Assembly: GCA_000507305.1 (NCBI GenBank)
Contig: DF239215.1
Coordinates: 347,630 to 411,629 of the forward strand
Length of the DNA stretch: 64,000 bases
Source: Breviolum minutum Mf 1.05b.01
Lineage: Eukaryota; Sar; Dinophyceae; Suessiales; Symbiodiniaceae
Direction: 5' to 3'
Shown one piece after another: positions 1 through 11,004 of this stretch. Each line of letters begins with the position of its first letter. Within the stretch, counting starts at the first letter, position 1. The position numbers and the translations under genes are program-made. The notes beneath the pieces are model-generated. The model did no database searches, was not told the origin of the DNA, and saw only the letters and a list, made by a program, of their open reading frames with translations.

Positions 1-70
1 GCGCTTTTAGGCGCTTAGGCGCTTTTAGAGGCTTAGGCGCTTTTAGAGGTTTAGGCGCTTTTAGAGGCTT
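1..70. repeat. Short tandem repeat at the left edge
   Basis: About four degenerate copies of a unit close to AGGCGCTTTTAGAGGCTT follow one another, differing by small deletions and one G/T change. The array runs off the left edge, so its full length is unknown. It has no open frame of interest and looks like non-coding satellite-type sequence. Confidence 0.85.
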
Positions 71-453
71 GTTCGAGTTAGGGTGACCCCTTCTCAGGCC
101 GCAATGCCATTCATTGCTAGTACAAACCTGAACCACACTTTATGGTATAACCCTGAAGCTTATGACAAACCCCAGTGTCGTATGCATATGGGTCAAAATC
201 AGTGAACATATTGCCCGAAGAGTTGAAGATGATGAAACATATCCAGTCAGCTTTTAATTTCCTGGGCGCGAAACTCACAACTGCAGCAATAAATGCAAAG
301 CTTTATATGACTACTTCTGAACATAAACATGTAGGTATATGTAGGTGGTGTGGCAGTTACATTGCCTACAAAAATCATGAATTCGTCAATTTGTGTGCGG
401 TCTATTTCCAAGTTGGTTCGAAAGAATTAAAGCCTTGTGCTTCAGGGTCATAC

Positions 454-3028
454 CTGAATGCCAAGGCTCTTCATCTTCCTCTTCTCCCTCTTCACCAAGG
501 TCTGATAGATCGTCAATCTCCATTTCCTGCGCCAACTCTACAATTGCCAGGTGAACTAAAAATTACAACACGAAAGGTGAAAATGAACATCCCCAATCAC
601 TTTTCCCCCCCCCATGATTCGGATCTACAGGGGCTGTGCCATCCCCGCACATCCCAACCTGTGGGAACACAACTCGGATGATATCAGTGATGTCCTGCCA
701 CCTTTTATTGCAGACCTCCCGTCAGAAAAATTAGCAAGTCAGTTGAATTTTTGATCCTTTTCTGCAAGATTAAACTGTTGAGGGCATTCTCAACTAACAG
801 TAACAGTATGCTCAGTATGTTTTTATATGTTATTTTCCTGCCCCAGGATCATCTAACATCCAACCATGCCCAACGAACGTCCTGCACTTCAGGCTCAGCT
901 GCCAGTGTCACAGATTTCTGTGCCGACACGCTGACTTCTTCAGGCTCCTAGGAGAACAGGACCCCAGCTTTGGAAGAATCACGGGTAAAGGAGATCTGAG
1001 TCACGACGTCAAAACTTAATGTCACAGAAAATAAACATTACATCCTACTTGAAAAAAGTCAATTATATAAATTGTTATGTGCAAAATATATAATAAATAC
1101 GCGCATATTTTTGGGTAAATATAACATGTGTTATATACTGTAGATACACTTGTATACATCACTGTTACATCACTCTGAAACTTCACCATACTCCCAAGGT
1201 GTAACAACTCTCCCTTGGCCCTGTCCCACCTCTGGCTGTTTCGCAGGCGTTGGTGAAGGCGTTGGTGATGGCGTTTGCGGTGCGGGGGTCGCCTAGTGGA
1301 TGAAATGACCGGTGTTTCAACCATGGTAAATACTGTATCCCCAAGCAAATTGCAGCCAGTGATTCAACTATCCCACTTCGTAAAGGATATGCTGGCTTGT
1401 TTGCTGTATCACTGGTATTTCATCTGCCTCGCCGTTAGAAATTGGTCGTTCGTCCATATATCATCAAGAGTGGTGCCGGATGGCCTATGTCAGTTCATAA
1501 AGAAAGTAAATAGTTAAATATCAGGCTTAAGGTACACTGTTGGGGTGACATGTATGTGTGTCTCCTTCAAATTGATCATCTCACAACTTCGGAGGAAAAT
1601 CTGACGAGGAAACCAAACAGGTTAACCGAAAGCCAATCAGCCAAACATTGAAAATCATCTCTCAGCTTCGCTTTTTACAGTGATTTGTTGTTCTCCCGGT
1701 AGTGACATTCATGTGAAACACCCCAACGATGCCAAGGGAAGCTCCTTTGACGTGGAAGGCAGCTCCTTGGATTCCTTGGCCTATCCAGGCTGAGCAATGG
1801 ACCCATGCACACCACATGCTGATTTTACTCCACCGAATCTTCAAGTGCCTGCGTTTCATAGAAAAATGGATCGAGATTCAGCTTTTCCAAATAATTATTG
1901 GAGTCTGTACATGGAACTTTCTCCCTCCCTTCCTCCAGTGCCAGCATTAAATTCAAATTGGTGTAGTGTATTTCCTATTTTTGTGGAGGAATTAAAGGAT
2001 ACCCCCCAGAGTATAGTTTAACGTCAGGCTTTGCGAGACAGCCTCTGGAGACTCTGGAATAACTTCAGCAGAAAGTTTCTTTTTCGTTTGCCTTGGCTCT
2101 GGCAACTTTAGCAGGTGAATTTCTGCACAGGCGTGCGTCAGGCACAACTAGGGTGGATCTTTTCAACATCATTAAGCATTGGCAGTTGTTGGTATGTCAA
2201 GAAAGGATCCCTTGAACACCACATTGCTCATGTGAGGAACAGAAGTTTCGCTTCCGAAGTTTCGTGCGCTCTCCTTGTGCAATGTAGTTCCATCTGCTCA
2301 ATGCAGGGTGAAATTACATCCAGAAATCCATGATCATTCATCCAGGCAAGCTAGAAAATCTCACCCACTGGGGGGAAACTCCAAAACTTGCATGTCATGT
2401 TTCTTGAATTGAATGAAACAACTAAGACATCACCTCACATCACTACAATCCGACTCAACTTTGCACAGCTACAATTTAAAAACGCCAAGCTGCACAACGT
2501 CCGACGAATTGGACTTCTCTCGTGCCACTGGGGCTGGAGGTGGATCTGGTGTTGCTGGTGTGGCCGGCGTCAAGGGTGTGACGGGAGTGCCTAAGGTCGC
2601 CTCTTCATGGAAGCTACCTTGACCTGGGAGCAAAGAATGAACAACCGAATCACTATTATACATTAGGCAAGCATATAATGGCCCCAAATAGCCATAACCA
2701 CAGATAAAACGGGTTTTATTGCAAGGCGAATGAAAATTTCTTTAGAAAAGTCATTTCGATAATTGCCAATGTTATGACAAAATCATTATGTGATCCTATC
2801 TTTAAAAAAGCACATTTCTCAAGTGTGAAGATTTCGAGTTTGAACAACATGAGCTCCAAATGTTTGCACATGTCATGACATTACCTTCAGGTCCCAGGTG
2901 CTATCACTGTCCGACACCGGCGAGGTTGGAGATCCTGGTGATGCTCTCAATGCACCACTGTGGGAACCCAAGGACTTGGAGCCGACGAGAGGAGTGTCCT
3001 TACTCCAGAGATTCACCCACCCAAGGCT
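454..3028 (-). CDS. 3' part of an unrecognised multi-exon gene, Pro/Ser-rich then acidic
   Basis: I do not recognise this protein. Exons seen 5' to 3': about 2884-3028 (ends STWDLK before a GTAATG donor), 2513-2622 (TPATPATPDPPPAPV), 2010-2108 (AEVIPESPEAVSQSL), 1834-1974 (47 open codons, DPFFYETQALEDS), 1232-1292 (PSPTPSPTPAKQPE), 865-947 (VSVSAQKSVTLAAEPE), 659-715 (NKRWQDITDIIRVVFPQ) and 454-555 (acidic, DLSDLGEEGEEEDEEPW). The 1834-1974, 1232-1292 and 865-947 exons join in phase 0. The composition suggests a largely disordered protein. The 3' end is off the left edge and the 5' end is not identified. The joins of the two exons at 2010-2622 are unresolved. Confidence 0.45.
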
Positions 3029-3860
3029 GAACATGATTGATGATCCAAAGTAGGGGGGGTAAACACAAAAAGTTTGGACCACCATGGTATTACATGGTAT
3101 TGTATGGTGATACTTATTAATTAGTAATTTGTTTCTTTTTTGAAATGCCTGGCAGCGGCAAAAAGGATGTTTGCTTTGGGTGCAAATGTGAACCAAATCC
3201 AAATGGCTGATATTCAATGATATGCAAACCTTCAACTGCATAGCAAGACCCTTGCTAAAAAACAATATCCGGATGTTTGGCGACGTGAAATCCCCGATTC
3301 AGATTCATAAGCCTCTGTCTCGGATGTTGAATTTGGAACCTCCCCCATTAATAAAGCGTGTTGCACCAGAGTTCAAAAAAAACATCAAATGGGACAGATC
3401 CCACCTCTACCTTTTCGGGGAAGTTCAAGCCATAAAAGGTGATCCAATGGATGCTTTACAAAATTTATATACAAGCAACGGCCAGACACTTGACGCACCG
3501 CTTAAAAGTGCACCCTTCTAAAGTTTGATCTTCAAGTGAATCTTTGATAATGAGATGAACAAAGGACAGGATCAAGAAAACAAGGTCAGGGGTCAAGAAA
3601 GGGCCTATTCAACATCTACAGTAGCAACGAATACCCCATGATATCACCTCTTGCTTCATCCCTTCCTAAGCGATATCAGCACCTTGTCTTGTGTTCTTAC
3701 ACCTTTACAGAAGATCTCAGAACAGCCGCCCAAGACACCTGATCAGACCTTGCTCTGAAATCATGTTGAACCATGCTTTGGATCCACTGATCTTTTTGTT
3801 GGCTTTCCTTCAAACCCACAAAAAAAAACAGCCACAGCATTGTTCCTCACCGAGGAGCAT

Positions 3861-4585
3861 CATGGAAACCATTTGGGCGTAAGGCAACAGCATCCAAATC
3901 CACCAGGATAGGTAGCTTATTAAGCCAAGTGATATCCAATGATCGAACGTGTCCAGGTGGATTGCAAGTTTGACCTCCTGGTGGATGAGGAAAAACGAAG
4001 AGGAAAAATTCAGGCCAACCTCCCCCCCTTGAAGGCCCAAAAAGAACTTAATTGGAGCACATCAACTGACACAAAGGATATCAACATCTTCACATCTACT
4101 GTACTAATTGTAGATGAACTACTGTATATTACGTTTTAGATTATTCCTAAAACAAACATAAAATGAGATCAATGAGTTCATATCAAAGCAACATGCGTCC
4201 ATGAACGTTGAGCCAGTCTTACCTGCCAAATCTCTGCAGAAGAGCGAACTTTCTCTCCTACCGTAACCTTTGGACACTATTACTATAGTCACTATAGTCA
4301 CTGCATGACTTTCCATCCCAGCCTCCCTGCAAGCAAAGTAAAATACTCCATGCAACATTCAACATATCAAATATTAACTATTCCTCTTTGATCATTTTCT
4401 AAAAACCTAAAAGCAGCATCCACATACAGTATGTTCTTGTCGCCTTTCATCTATCCTTTCTGTTTGGAACCATGCTTCACCTCCAACGTGATCCCGGTGT
4501 CCTTCAGAGTCTAAGGCATCAAAAATCAGCCTGGCGTCTGTTGAGCTGAAACCCAACGCCCTTGTCAGGGCCATGCTAAATTCCT
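3861..4585 (-). CDS. Exons with an EF-hand-like (degenerate) module
   Basis: Two exons have clear splice signals. The upstream one (about 4432-4585) starts after CTCAG and ends at a GTATGT donor; it encodes EFSMALTRALGFSSTDARL followed by IFDALDSEGHRDHV. This helix - acidic loop - helix pattern resembles the degenerate EF-hand repeats of many dinoflagellate proteins, but the loop lacks the full set of calcium-binding acidic residues. The downstream exon (about 3861-3925) encodes LPILVDLDAVALRPNGFHD and ends at GTGAGG. Whether both belong to one gene is not shown. A stretch at 4596-4700 is also open in another frame (KTTSKKLAMTGGGSG), so the start of the larger exon is not certain. Confidence 0.45.
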
Positions 4586-5276
4586 GAGCCACCACCGGTC
4601 ATGGCAAGCTTTTTGCTTGTGGTTTTGACTGTGGTTGTCTGTGGTTGTTGTTTGCCAGTGCGAGGTGAACGGTTATGATTCCCGGAGCCAACTGCTGGGT
4701 GGAAGATTGAATCATTTTCTCATGGTTATAAGGATGAATCATGATTGTCAAAACAAGACATCATACACACATATAATACTGCGTAGATTCGGTGTTTATA
4801 TATGTGCCCGTGGCCTGCCATTCTACTCCATGTCACTTGCAATTACATCCAGAAGGCAGGCAAGAATTATCTACATATATATTCAACAACCGCCACCTCT
4901 TCAGCTCACAACAACATGAACCCTGAAAGGATGCAGGATCAACAAATCATAGGTCCTAGAGCATTTATCATGCATTGCTATTCCCAAACGTACAAGACAC
5001 TCACCTTTATACATAGATATATTTATATACATAACTAATTCATATTCAAATGTACCATATCCCTTTCTTGATCTTTCTTGTCTTGATGATGTTGGTTGCT
5101 AAAATACATGAGTTGATTCCACGCAATTAGAAGTGGGGCGGTCAACTGCCACACTATGCATGCCTTTAATAGAAAATGTGGATCCAACCTCAAAATGTTC
5201 TAAGTGCAAACCTCATCCTTGCCCATCCCTTGAGCAACCAGCAATCCATCAAATTGATGGTTTCAACTTTACAGTA

Positions 5277-5427
5277 CCTCCATTTTCCCCATAAACGTAA
5301 GGCATGCTGCGCTGATAATCATGCGATCAGGTCGTTGAAGCTGTCCATTAACACAAAGGCTAAGGCGGTGCCAAAGCTCCTGGGCTTTGACTGCTGCTGA
5401 AAAGAGCTTGAGGTGTTTGGTTGGGAT
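5277..5427 (-). CDS. Internal exon, helical, unrecognised
   Basis: A 50-codon open exon sits between an AG acceptor (TTACCCAG) and a GTACTG donor. It encodes ERIPTKHLKLFSAAVKAQEL, then WHRLSLCVNG and, near the end, RMIISAACLTFMGKME. The alternation of charged and hydrophobic residues suggests alpha-helices. Only one of the three frames is open across the whole interval, which favours real coding. Function and gene membership are unknown. Confidence 0.5.
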
Positions 5428-5621
5428 TCTCTCTGGGTAAGTGGAGGTGAATTTCAAGGTACAAACTCAATGTCTAAATGTAGTACGTGTAGTGTTCTTA
5501 ATATATCATATATATATAATATATATACATGTAAATATGTGCCTTTTATTATACCGATCAAATCCATGTAGTATTCCAGGAATCATTCTCTTTGATCATT
5601 CCTCACTATGGGAAACTACAA

Positions 5622-6128
5622 ACGCACATGCACGCATCAAAGGGAGGTGTTCATCAGCAAGGGCATCCTCTGGCGATGGCTCGTTGGTTCCAGCCAGCTT
5701 TAAAAGCCTACCAAACGAGTTGGTCATGGAGGTGGTAATAGCAGGCCATAGCTGTATCAAAGAATGTATGATGCAGTGGGCAAGTCACGAAATCAAGTTC
5801 AAACATGTGTGTTCCATAAAATTCCACAATGATTTCAATATAAAAGTATTCTATACAAATGATATCAAAATATGTGTCACATAATGACAACATAGATATA
5901 CATCCATTTGATCAGTTCCCTCAAAGTATAATTGGAGATGCGGCAGTTGGGTCGGTTGTCGTTGTTGCTGTTGTTGTTGGAAATGTGGTTTGCACACTTT
6001 CAATTTAGGAGTGGTCAGCCCCAAGAGAAATCCGGAACGGCAGCGCACTGCCATTTAAGATTAGCTCGCGGATTGCGATGTATATACCAAGACAAGTTTT
6101 CTCAGGCGTTTGCAGCAAGCAGCCTCAA
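5622..6128 (-). CDS. Cluster of three short exons, unrecognised
   Basis: In order of transcription: about 6084-6128 (AACCKRLRKLVL, donor GTATAT), about 5936-6050 (CRSGFLLGLTTPKLKVCKP followed by a run of glutamines), and about 5622-5704 (LAGTNEPSPEDALADEHLPL, possible donor GTAGTT, otherwise a stop 11 codons later). The glutamine run arises from a CAA/CAG-rich stretch. I see no domain. If the last exon is terminal the protein would end ...FVVSHSEE. Confidence 0.35.
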
Positions 6129-6539
6129 AATGACAGGCGTATAGTCTGTAAAAATTATGTAAAAATTAATCAAATACACCTATGAATTGCATAGTGCATC
6201 TAAAAAATGCATGAGCATTTCTCTTTGAATATAACATACATGTAAGTATAGATGTTCCATGTCTCAATTTCCAAATGCCTTTACCATCATTCCCATGCCC
6301 CTAAGTGACCGTATTCCATCCTTACCACCACGCGACCTTGCTCTGAACATGGCCAACATACCTTGGGAACTTCGCCAAAACACGAGTTGGTCACCGATAC
6401 ATGCATATGTCGCGATGTTAATTACACAAAAAAAACGGTATGAATATATATATATATATGTATACATACATACACGGATATATACAGTATAATTACAGTA
6501 TTATGTTCATATATTCTATACCAGGACATGATTTCTGTA

Positions 6540-6962
6540 CACTTTTTTCAGAGGCTTCCAGAACATGTTTTCCTATTATTTGTGAGGCCCTCAACTCATT
6601 GTTTCTCGCAATGTGCCTAGGTGCAAACCAATTGTGGGTCCAATTCGAACAAGGAAATGGATCCACCTCGTCCAATATCCAACTCCTGTGGCTGTCTGGA
6701 TATTGAACCTAAAAAATTGTATCGCTGAATGAAAATGCAAGCAAACAATAAATATCTATAACCACGCTGCTGTAGCAGCAAAGTAGACATCTTTCCATTC
6801 TACTTTGGAACTTATCGCCTTCCGCAAAGAGTGAAGATGAGAAGCAATGATCAAGCAACCTTTTGTAAACAGTTCAGTGTTCCCCTGTAACGCCGGTTGT
6901 TGCGAAAACAATCGTAAAGAACTAGGAGTCATGACTCTCGTGCTGAGAATGCCACCCTGTAG
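6540..6962 (-). CDS. Two exons, unrecognised
   Basis: The first (about 6796-6962) follows a CCTACAG acceptor and is open for about 55 codons in one frame only: GGILSTRVMTPSSLRLFSQQ, then NTELFTKGCLIIASHLHSL. The second lies within 6540-6690 and most likely covers HIARNNELRASQIIGKHVLE after a CCTAG acceptor. Both look like parts of a soluble helical protein. A possible small exon just downstream (6322-6366, GMLAMFRARSRG, donor GTAAGG) may continue it. Confidence 0.4.
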
Positions 6963-7059
6963 GTTTCGTTTAATCACTCGTTGTAGCCTATTATGAGGTC
7001 TGATCATGCATAGTCGACATGAAAAAAAACTGACGGCAGCTCACCCACACTTCCCAGAC

Positions 7060-7440
7060 CTGCCAATATTCTGTGGCATGTGGACCCGACTTTGTCTCTT
7101 TACCTCAGCCAATTTCAGAAGCGATTCTCGGCCATATGCAACTGCTAAGTTTTGCCCATGCTTCCTGCGTTTGTTCGGCACCCAGCATAACCCCAATTGC
7201 TATCTAAGGGACATGATGGACAAAAGTGTAAATGATTCATTTGTCTCTGCCACCAGAAACAATCACTACAACGGAAGGTTCTGGTTTCAGAAGAAATTTA
7301 AGTTTTCGCAGCAAGAACGTGCAAATGCCCTTACCCTGTTTTCAAAGGAGGGATACCATTGGGATGTTGGTGAAAAGGACTTGTAGCAGGAACCAATGAC
7401 TGGGCATTTCTTCAGAGAGTTGGCAAGTTGCCTTTTCCAA
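7060..7440 (-). CDS. Two exons with standard donors, unrecognised
   Basis: The exon at about 7340-7440 encodes LANSLKKCPVIGSCYKSF and ends ...WYPSFENR before GTAAGG. The exon at about 7110-7205 encodes VPNKRRKHGQNLAVAYGRES then LLKLAE before GTAAAG. They lie immediately downstream of the EF-hand-like exon at 7598-7752 and probably belong to the same transcript. No known family is recognised. A competing open frame (QLSEEMPSHWFLLQVLF) overlaps the first exon, so its frame is not fully certain. Confidence 0.45.
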
Positions 7441-7597
7441 TCCAACTCAAAACAACTATCTATAACTGTGCTAGTGTTGATGGACCAAATCCTCCACACA
7501 CTTGATATGGTAAATATTCATATCATCTTATATCTAAAATTATCTAAATACTAAATGAATCTAAATGACTAACTATCGCTTGAAATTCTACAGTCAG

Positions 7598-7752
7598 GAT
7601 GTGTTTTGCACGCGGGATTCCCACCCTTTCAGCCAGGTGACAACACACATCCCGGAATTTGGCGAAGGTCACTAACCTAGTGAGGCCGAACTTTTGCCTC
7701 CAGGCACTGACCGCAGAGCCGAAACGTTTCGCCAAATGCTTGTGCCAAACCT
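7598..7752 (-). CDS. Exon with dinoflagellate-type degenerate EF-hand repeat
   Basis: After a CTGCCAG acceptor the exon encodes VWHKHLAKRFGSAVSAWRQK, then FGLTRLVTFAKFRDVCCHLAERVG. The pattern F-G-S-x-V-x-A-W-R followed by a loop, then V-T-F-x-x-F-x-x-x-C is the degenerate EF-hand module I know from many dinoflagellate proteins (for example consensus AWR..LD..G.GRISF.EFC). Here the loop acidic residues are replaced (GLTRLV), so calcium binding is doubtful. A GTAGAA donor closes the exon. The module at 4432-4585 may be a second copy in the same protein. Confidence 0.55.
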
Positions 7753-7979
7753 GGCAGTGAAACGCAGAGGAAAACGCCCATGTTTCGAAAAGAAGGGTGG
7801 GGTTGGTGAAGATCTGCTTGGTAGTTTTAGTTGGTTTTGATAAAATGTATATATGTATTCAAAGATCTGTTAATATTGTGCAGAAAAGTCACATCGGAGG
7901 GTCCGACACAATTGGCATGACGATGCCTGGTTTCTACACCCAAAGTGATATACAACTTGTACATGAAGTAACATATTAG

Positions 7980-8700
7980 ATTGGGTCGCAATAAAAACCT
8001 TTACTCCCCCGAATTGTGATTGGCAATTGCTATTGAAATGGCTCCTTTTTTCGGGGACATGTTATTTTTCGGGGGTGTATGCTGCTTGAGTTGTATGGTT
8101 TGGTGTCGTGGTTTGTGTTGTTGTGTATTATGATGTTTGTTATTTTGCTTTAGAAATATGTTTGCATGTTGCTTTGTATGTGAAGGCAATGCCGCTAGAA
8201 TGGCAAATGAATGAAGCAGAATAAAACTTTGATATAAATCATGATGAAAATTCTTATAGTAACTTTTACATCCCAGTTTCCCCACTTGGACCTGTCTTTC
8301 ACCTAGAGTGTAAGAGTCAAAAAGCTACCCTAGACTCTCGATACGAAGTTGGGGTTGTTGATGTGATGACAACCCTGATAGAAAACCCCGATTAGTTGAC
8401 AATTTCGATGACCTTGGCAATTTCATTTAGCTGCTGGGTGCTTCATGGTGCTCCAAGCAATGAATGCACTACCAAGGGCCACTCAAACTTTGCAAATTTG
8501 GTTGCATGGTTTGATGATGTTTGATGCTTGCAAAATGGGTAATTTGATCACCCAGGCTTTTTGTGAGACCCTAATGCAATCTTTTGAGTACTAAATCCAT
8601 GGTTTTTATGTTTTTGGTGCCTTCCAAAGCATCACCCCTTGGTATACTTTGGCCATTTCACTGGATACTTCAAGGGAGAAGCGAACCCTGAAAGTGGAAC
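7980..8700. other. No gene seen
   Basis: This stretch lacks a convincing exon. One minus-strand frame (8001-8285) is open but its product is rich in H, Q, K and N from AT/GT-rich DNA and has no suitable splice context. Treated as intron or intergenic DNA. Confidence 0.5.
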
Positions 8701-8725
8701 ATGTCCTTTCTCCAAACCAACTCAC

Positions 8726-9330
8726 CTGTTGGAGTTATATCTCCTTGAGAAGCTGAGTTGTCAACCTGCAAATCAATCCATGGAGCTGCATCCAAGCCAC
8801 ACGAAGGCCATGACTCTGGGTTTGAGAGTTCAAGATCCAGCGCCCGAGATAGGCCATGCTGCTGGGATTCTGCTTGTAATGCTGAGTGAGCCTCGAATCA
8901 TGTGCAATTTGCGAGGGCAAAAACCAAGGGAAAGAGAGAAGCAACATGTAATTTGGGTGAAAAATTGTGTGCTTCTTTCAACTGCAGTCAGTGTTTGTAC
9001 GATCTCTGCCATCCTGCCATGAAGCCTGAACCTCTTGGGCTGTACTCCCTCTGCTCAACCCAGCACGTGAATAGTTTTCAGCATGAACTCAAAAGTTTAG
9101 TTCTTCACAAGTTGCAGAAGAAAATCTTGCATACCAACTGAACAGTAGATCGCGCTTCCCATGCATGGGTTTTATCATGGCCACTAGCGATCGCTGGCGA
9201 TCACTATGGCGCAACACCCAAGATCGGTCCGAGTCTCTGTCCGACAAGATCTTGCACCAATGGCTCTGCCCGAACACCTGGGTTCTCATCTCCAGCAGTG
9301 CCACCGAAAAATCTCTGAACAAAGTTGAAT
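8726..9330 (-). CDS. Three exons, unrecognised
   Basis: Seen 5' to 3': about 9130-9320 (open in two frames; the longer reads MRTQVFGQSHWCKILSDRDS), about 9012-9060 (GVQPKRFRLHGRMAEI) and 8726 to about 8886 (SRALDLELSNPESWPSC, then APWIDLQVDNSASQGDITPT). The last ends at a consensus GTGAGT donor and is the best supported: its frame is the only one with balanced acidic and polar composition. Function unknown. Confidence 0.45.
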
Positions 9331-9464
9331 TGCTAGACATAATGTGACATACTGTCTACAAATATGTTTTTTTTTTTCGATTAATCGATTGTGTTTATAC
9401 ACGTTACATATGCAAAATTAAGAGATCCATCCAAAAACATGTTTGACATCTCAGCATGAATCTA

Positions 9465-9604
9465 AGGATTGCAAGCTCTCTCCGAATAGTCAATGGTCGC
9501 TGCCAGAAAGGGACGAGCATTGTAGAAGTTGATCTCCTCCAGGCGGATCTCACAAACGTGAGGGATTGGCTCGCCTGCGTCTTCTTGCTCCACCTGCACC
9601 AGTT
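9465..9604 (-). CDS. Exon, possibly terminal, unrecognised
   Basis: After an ACCCAG acceptor the frame reads QLVQVEQEDAGEPIPHVCEI, then RLEEINFYNARPFLAATIDY, and meets a TAG after ...SERACNP. It may be a terminal exon, or it may splice at the GC within GAGAGAGCTTGC. The overlapping frames are open too but give basic, low-complexity products. No family is recognised. Confidence 0.4.
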
Positions 9605-9659
9605 GCTGGGTGACGTTTCAATGGAACACAATTTGCTCCTACACATTCGCATGTTCATC

Positions 9660-10233
9660 TAAGGGGTAGTGATTCATGAACCTCCACCCTCAACAATTAC
9701 GGGGTTAAATAGAGTTTTGTCTTCTCTCAATCGTTATGTAAGGGGATGATTATGTAATAATTGCTGATGTATTGAATATAAATTGTTTTTTCATGTCCTT
9801 TTGATTTTCCTGTGGTGGCTCTGGTGCTCACTCCTGATTGCTCTTAACACATTCACTCATTGTCAAGTTGATTTCACGTGTCCATGCCATAATGGATGAA
9901 CTTTTTAGTATTGACATTTCATTTCAATTTCATTCAGTTTCGAAAATTCTAAATCAAAACTTTATTCTCTAACAGAAACTCTTTATTGATCACTTTTTTG
10001 TGCTGCTATGTATGGCATATCTGCTTTCCCAATTGATGAGGCTTCATTTGAATGTGTTTTCAATGACACGCTTCATAAGAAGAACGTCTCATCATTTTTG
10101 AACTTGTGGAATACAGGAAGGGAAAGGAATAAAAGTGATGAACATGAAAGGAACAGAAACAAAAGGCCATGAAAACAATCGGCAATACACATCATTGCAC
10201 AAAACAATGTCCTGAAAAGTTGGACCACTTTAT
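9660..10233. other. Probable intergenic spacer
   Basis: No exon-like frame with splice signals on either strand. It lies just past the stop codon of the gene ending at 10234 and is AT-rich with short direct repeats of TTTCATTTCAATTTCATT type near 9925. Probably the 3' flank and spacer between two genes. Confidence 0.5.
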
Positions 10234-10771
10234 TTAACTATCCCCTGTATTGTGCATTACTTCGGGGAGGAAGCTCACTTTATCATAGTGAAATTCCGCC
10301 TCGAGAATCACCAGGATCTCAACAAAGCGCTCTCCGGAGCGAGGTGGGTTCCTGACAAAAGATGTCAATATCTTCAGGTTTCTCAACTTTTTGGAGCTAA
10401 ACACCAGGTATCGCTCATCACATGACCTGCTGCAGCTACATGACTTGATCACCTTGTGCATGTTGTATGACCTTGCTATGAGTGGTCATGTAGGCAGTAA
10501 GTAAATGTCTACAGCAAGGCCACTATCTTCGACTTCGTGGCACACACAAGCACAAAAATGAAATGTATGAAAAATGTGTACTGAGCATTTCATAGTGTGT
10601 CGTTCTGAAGCTATGTGAATTTAGCTACTCCCTTCATTCCAATCATGGCTTATTCGCAACGTCTTCCCTCTACCCTGCAGCAACCTTTCCCCTGCGCTTT
10701 GTCCTGAAACCATTCCGCACATCGACGACCTGGCGTCAATCTTCAAGTAACGTTGCTTTCCTTCCCACCTG
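10234..10771 (-). CDS. 3' end of an unrecognised gene
   Basis: The terminal exon (10234 to about 10429) follows GCTGCAG and encodes SCDERYLVFSSKKLRNLKIL, then RSGERFVEILVILEAEFHYD, ending ...PEVMHNTGDS and TAA. The exon before it (about 10690-10771) encodes WEGKQRYLKIDARSSMCGMV. With a donor inside GAAAGGTTGC the two join in frame. The C-terminal part is helical with a hydrophobic stretch but no convincing membrane segment. This is one of the cleaner gene ends in the left part of the window. Confidence 0.5.
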
Positions 10772-11004
10772 GTCACTCCACTGCCTCTATCCATCCCTAC
10801 AAAAGTATCTCAAAGACATAGAAAAATTGAATTGATCAATATTGTGTGAACTAGATCATATGTGACTATAGCAACCAACTATGGAAGTTACAATGTCCTA
10901 AGCACTTTCATGAGTCCTTGCAAAGTTTCTTGGACTACAAGAAGTCAAGTCGGCACCTCAAATTGAGTGAGGATCAAATCAAGGCCATGTTGAAGAAAGT
11001 CACC

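Noticed and set aside
3222-3521. 100-codon plus-strand frame with protein-like composition (LNLEPPPLIKRVAPEFKK)
   Set aside because: No plus-strand splice partners or homology recognised; isolated among minus-strand exons. Kept only as a reason to check strand-specific RNA.
8001-8285. 94-codon minus frame rich in H, Q and N
   Set aside because: Low-complexity translation of GT/TTG-rich DNA with no exon signals.
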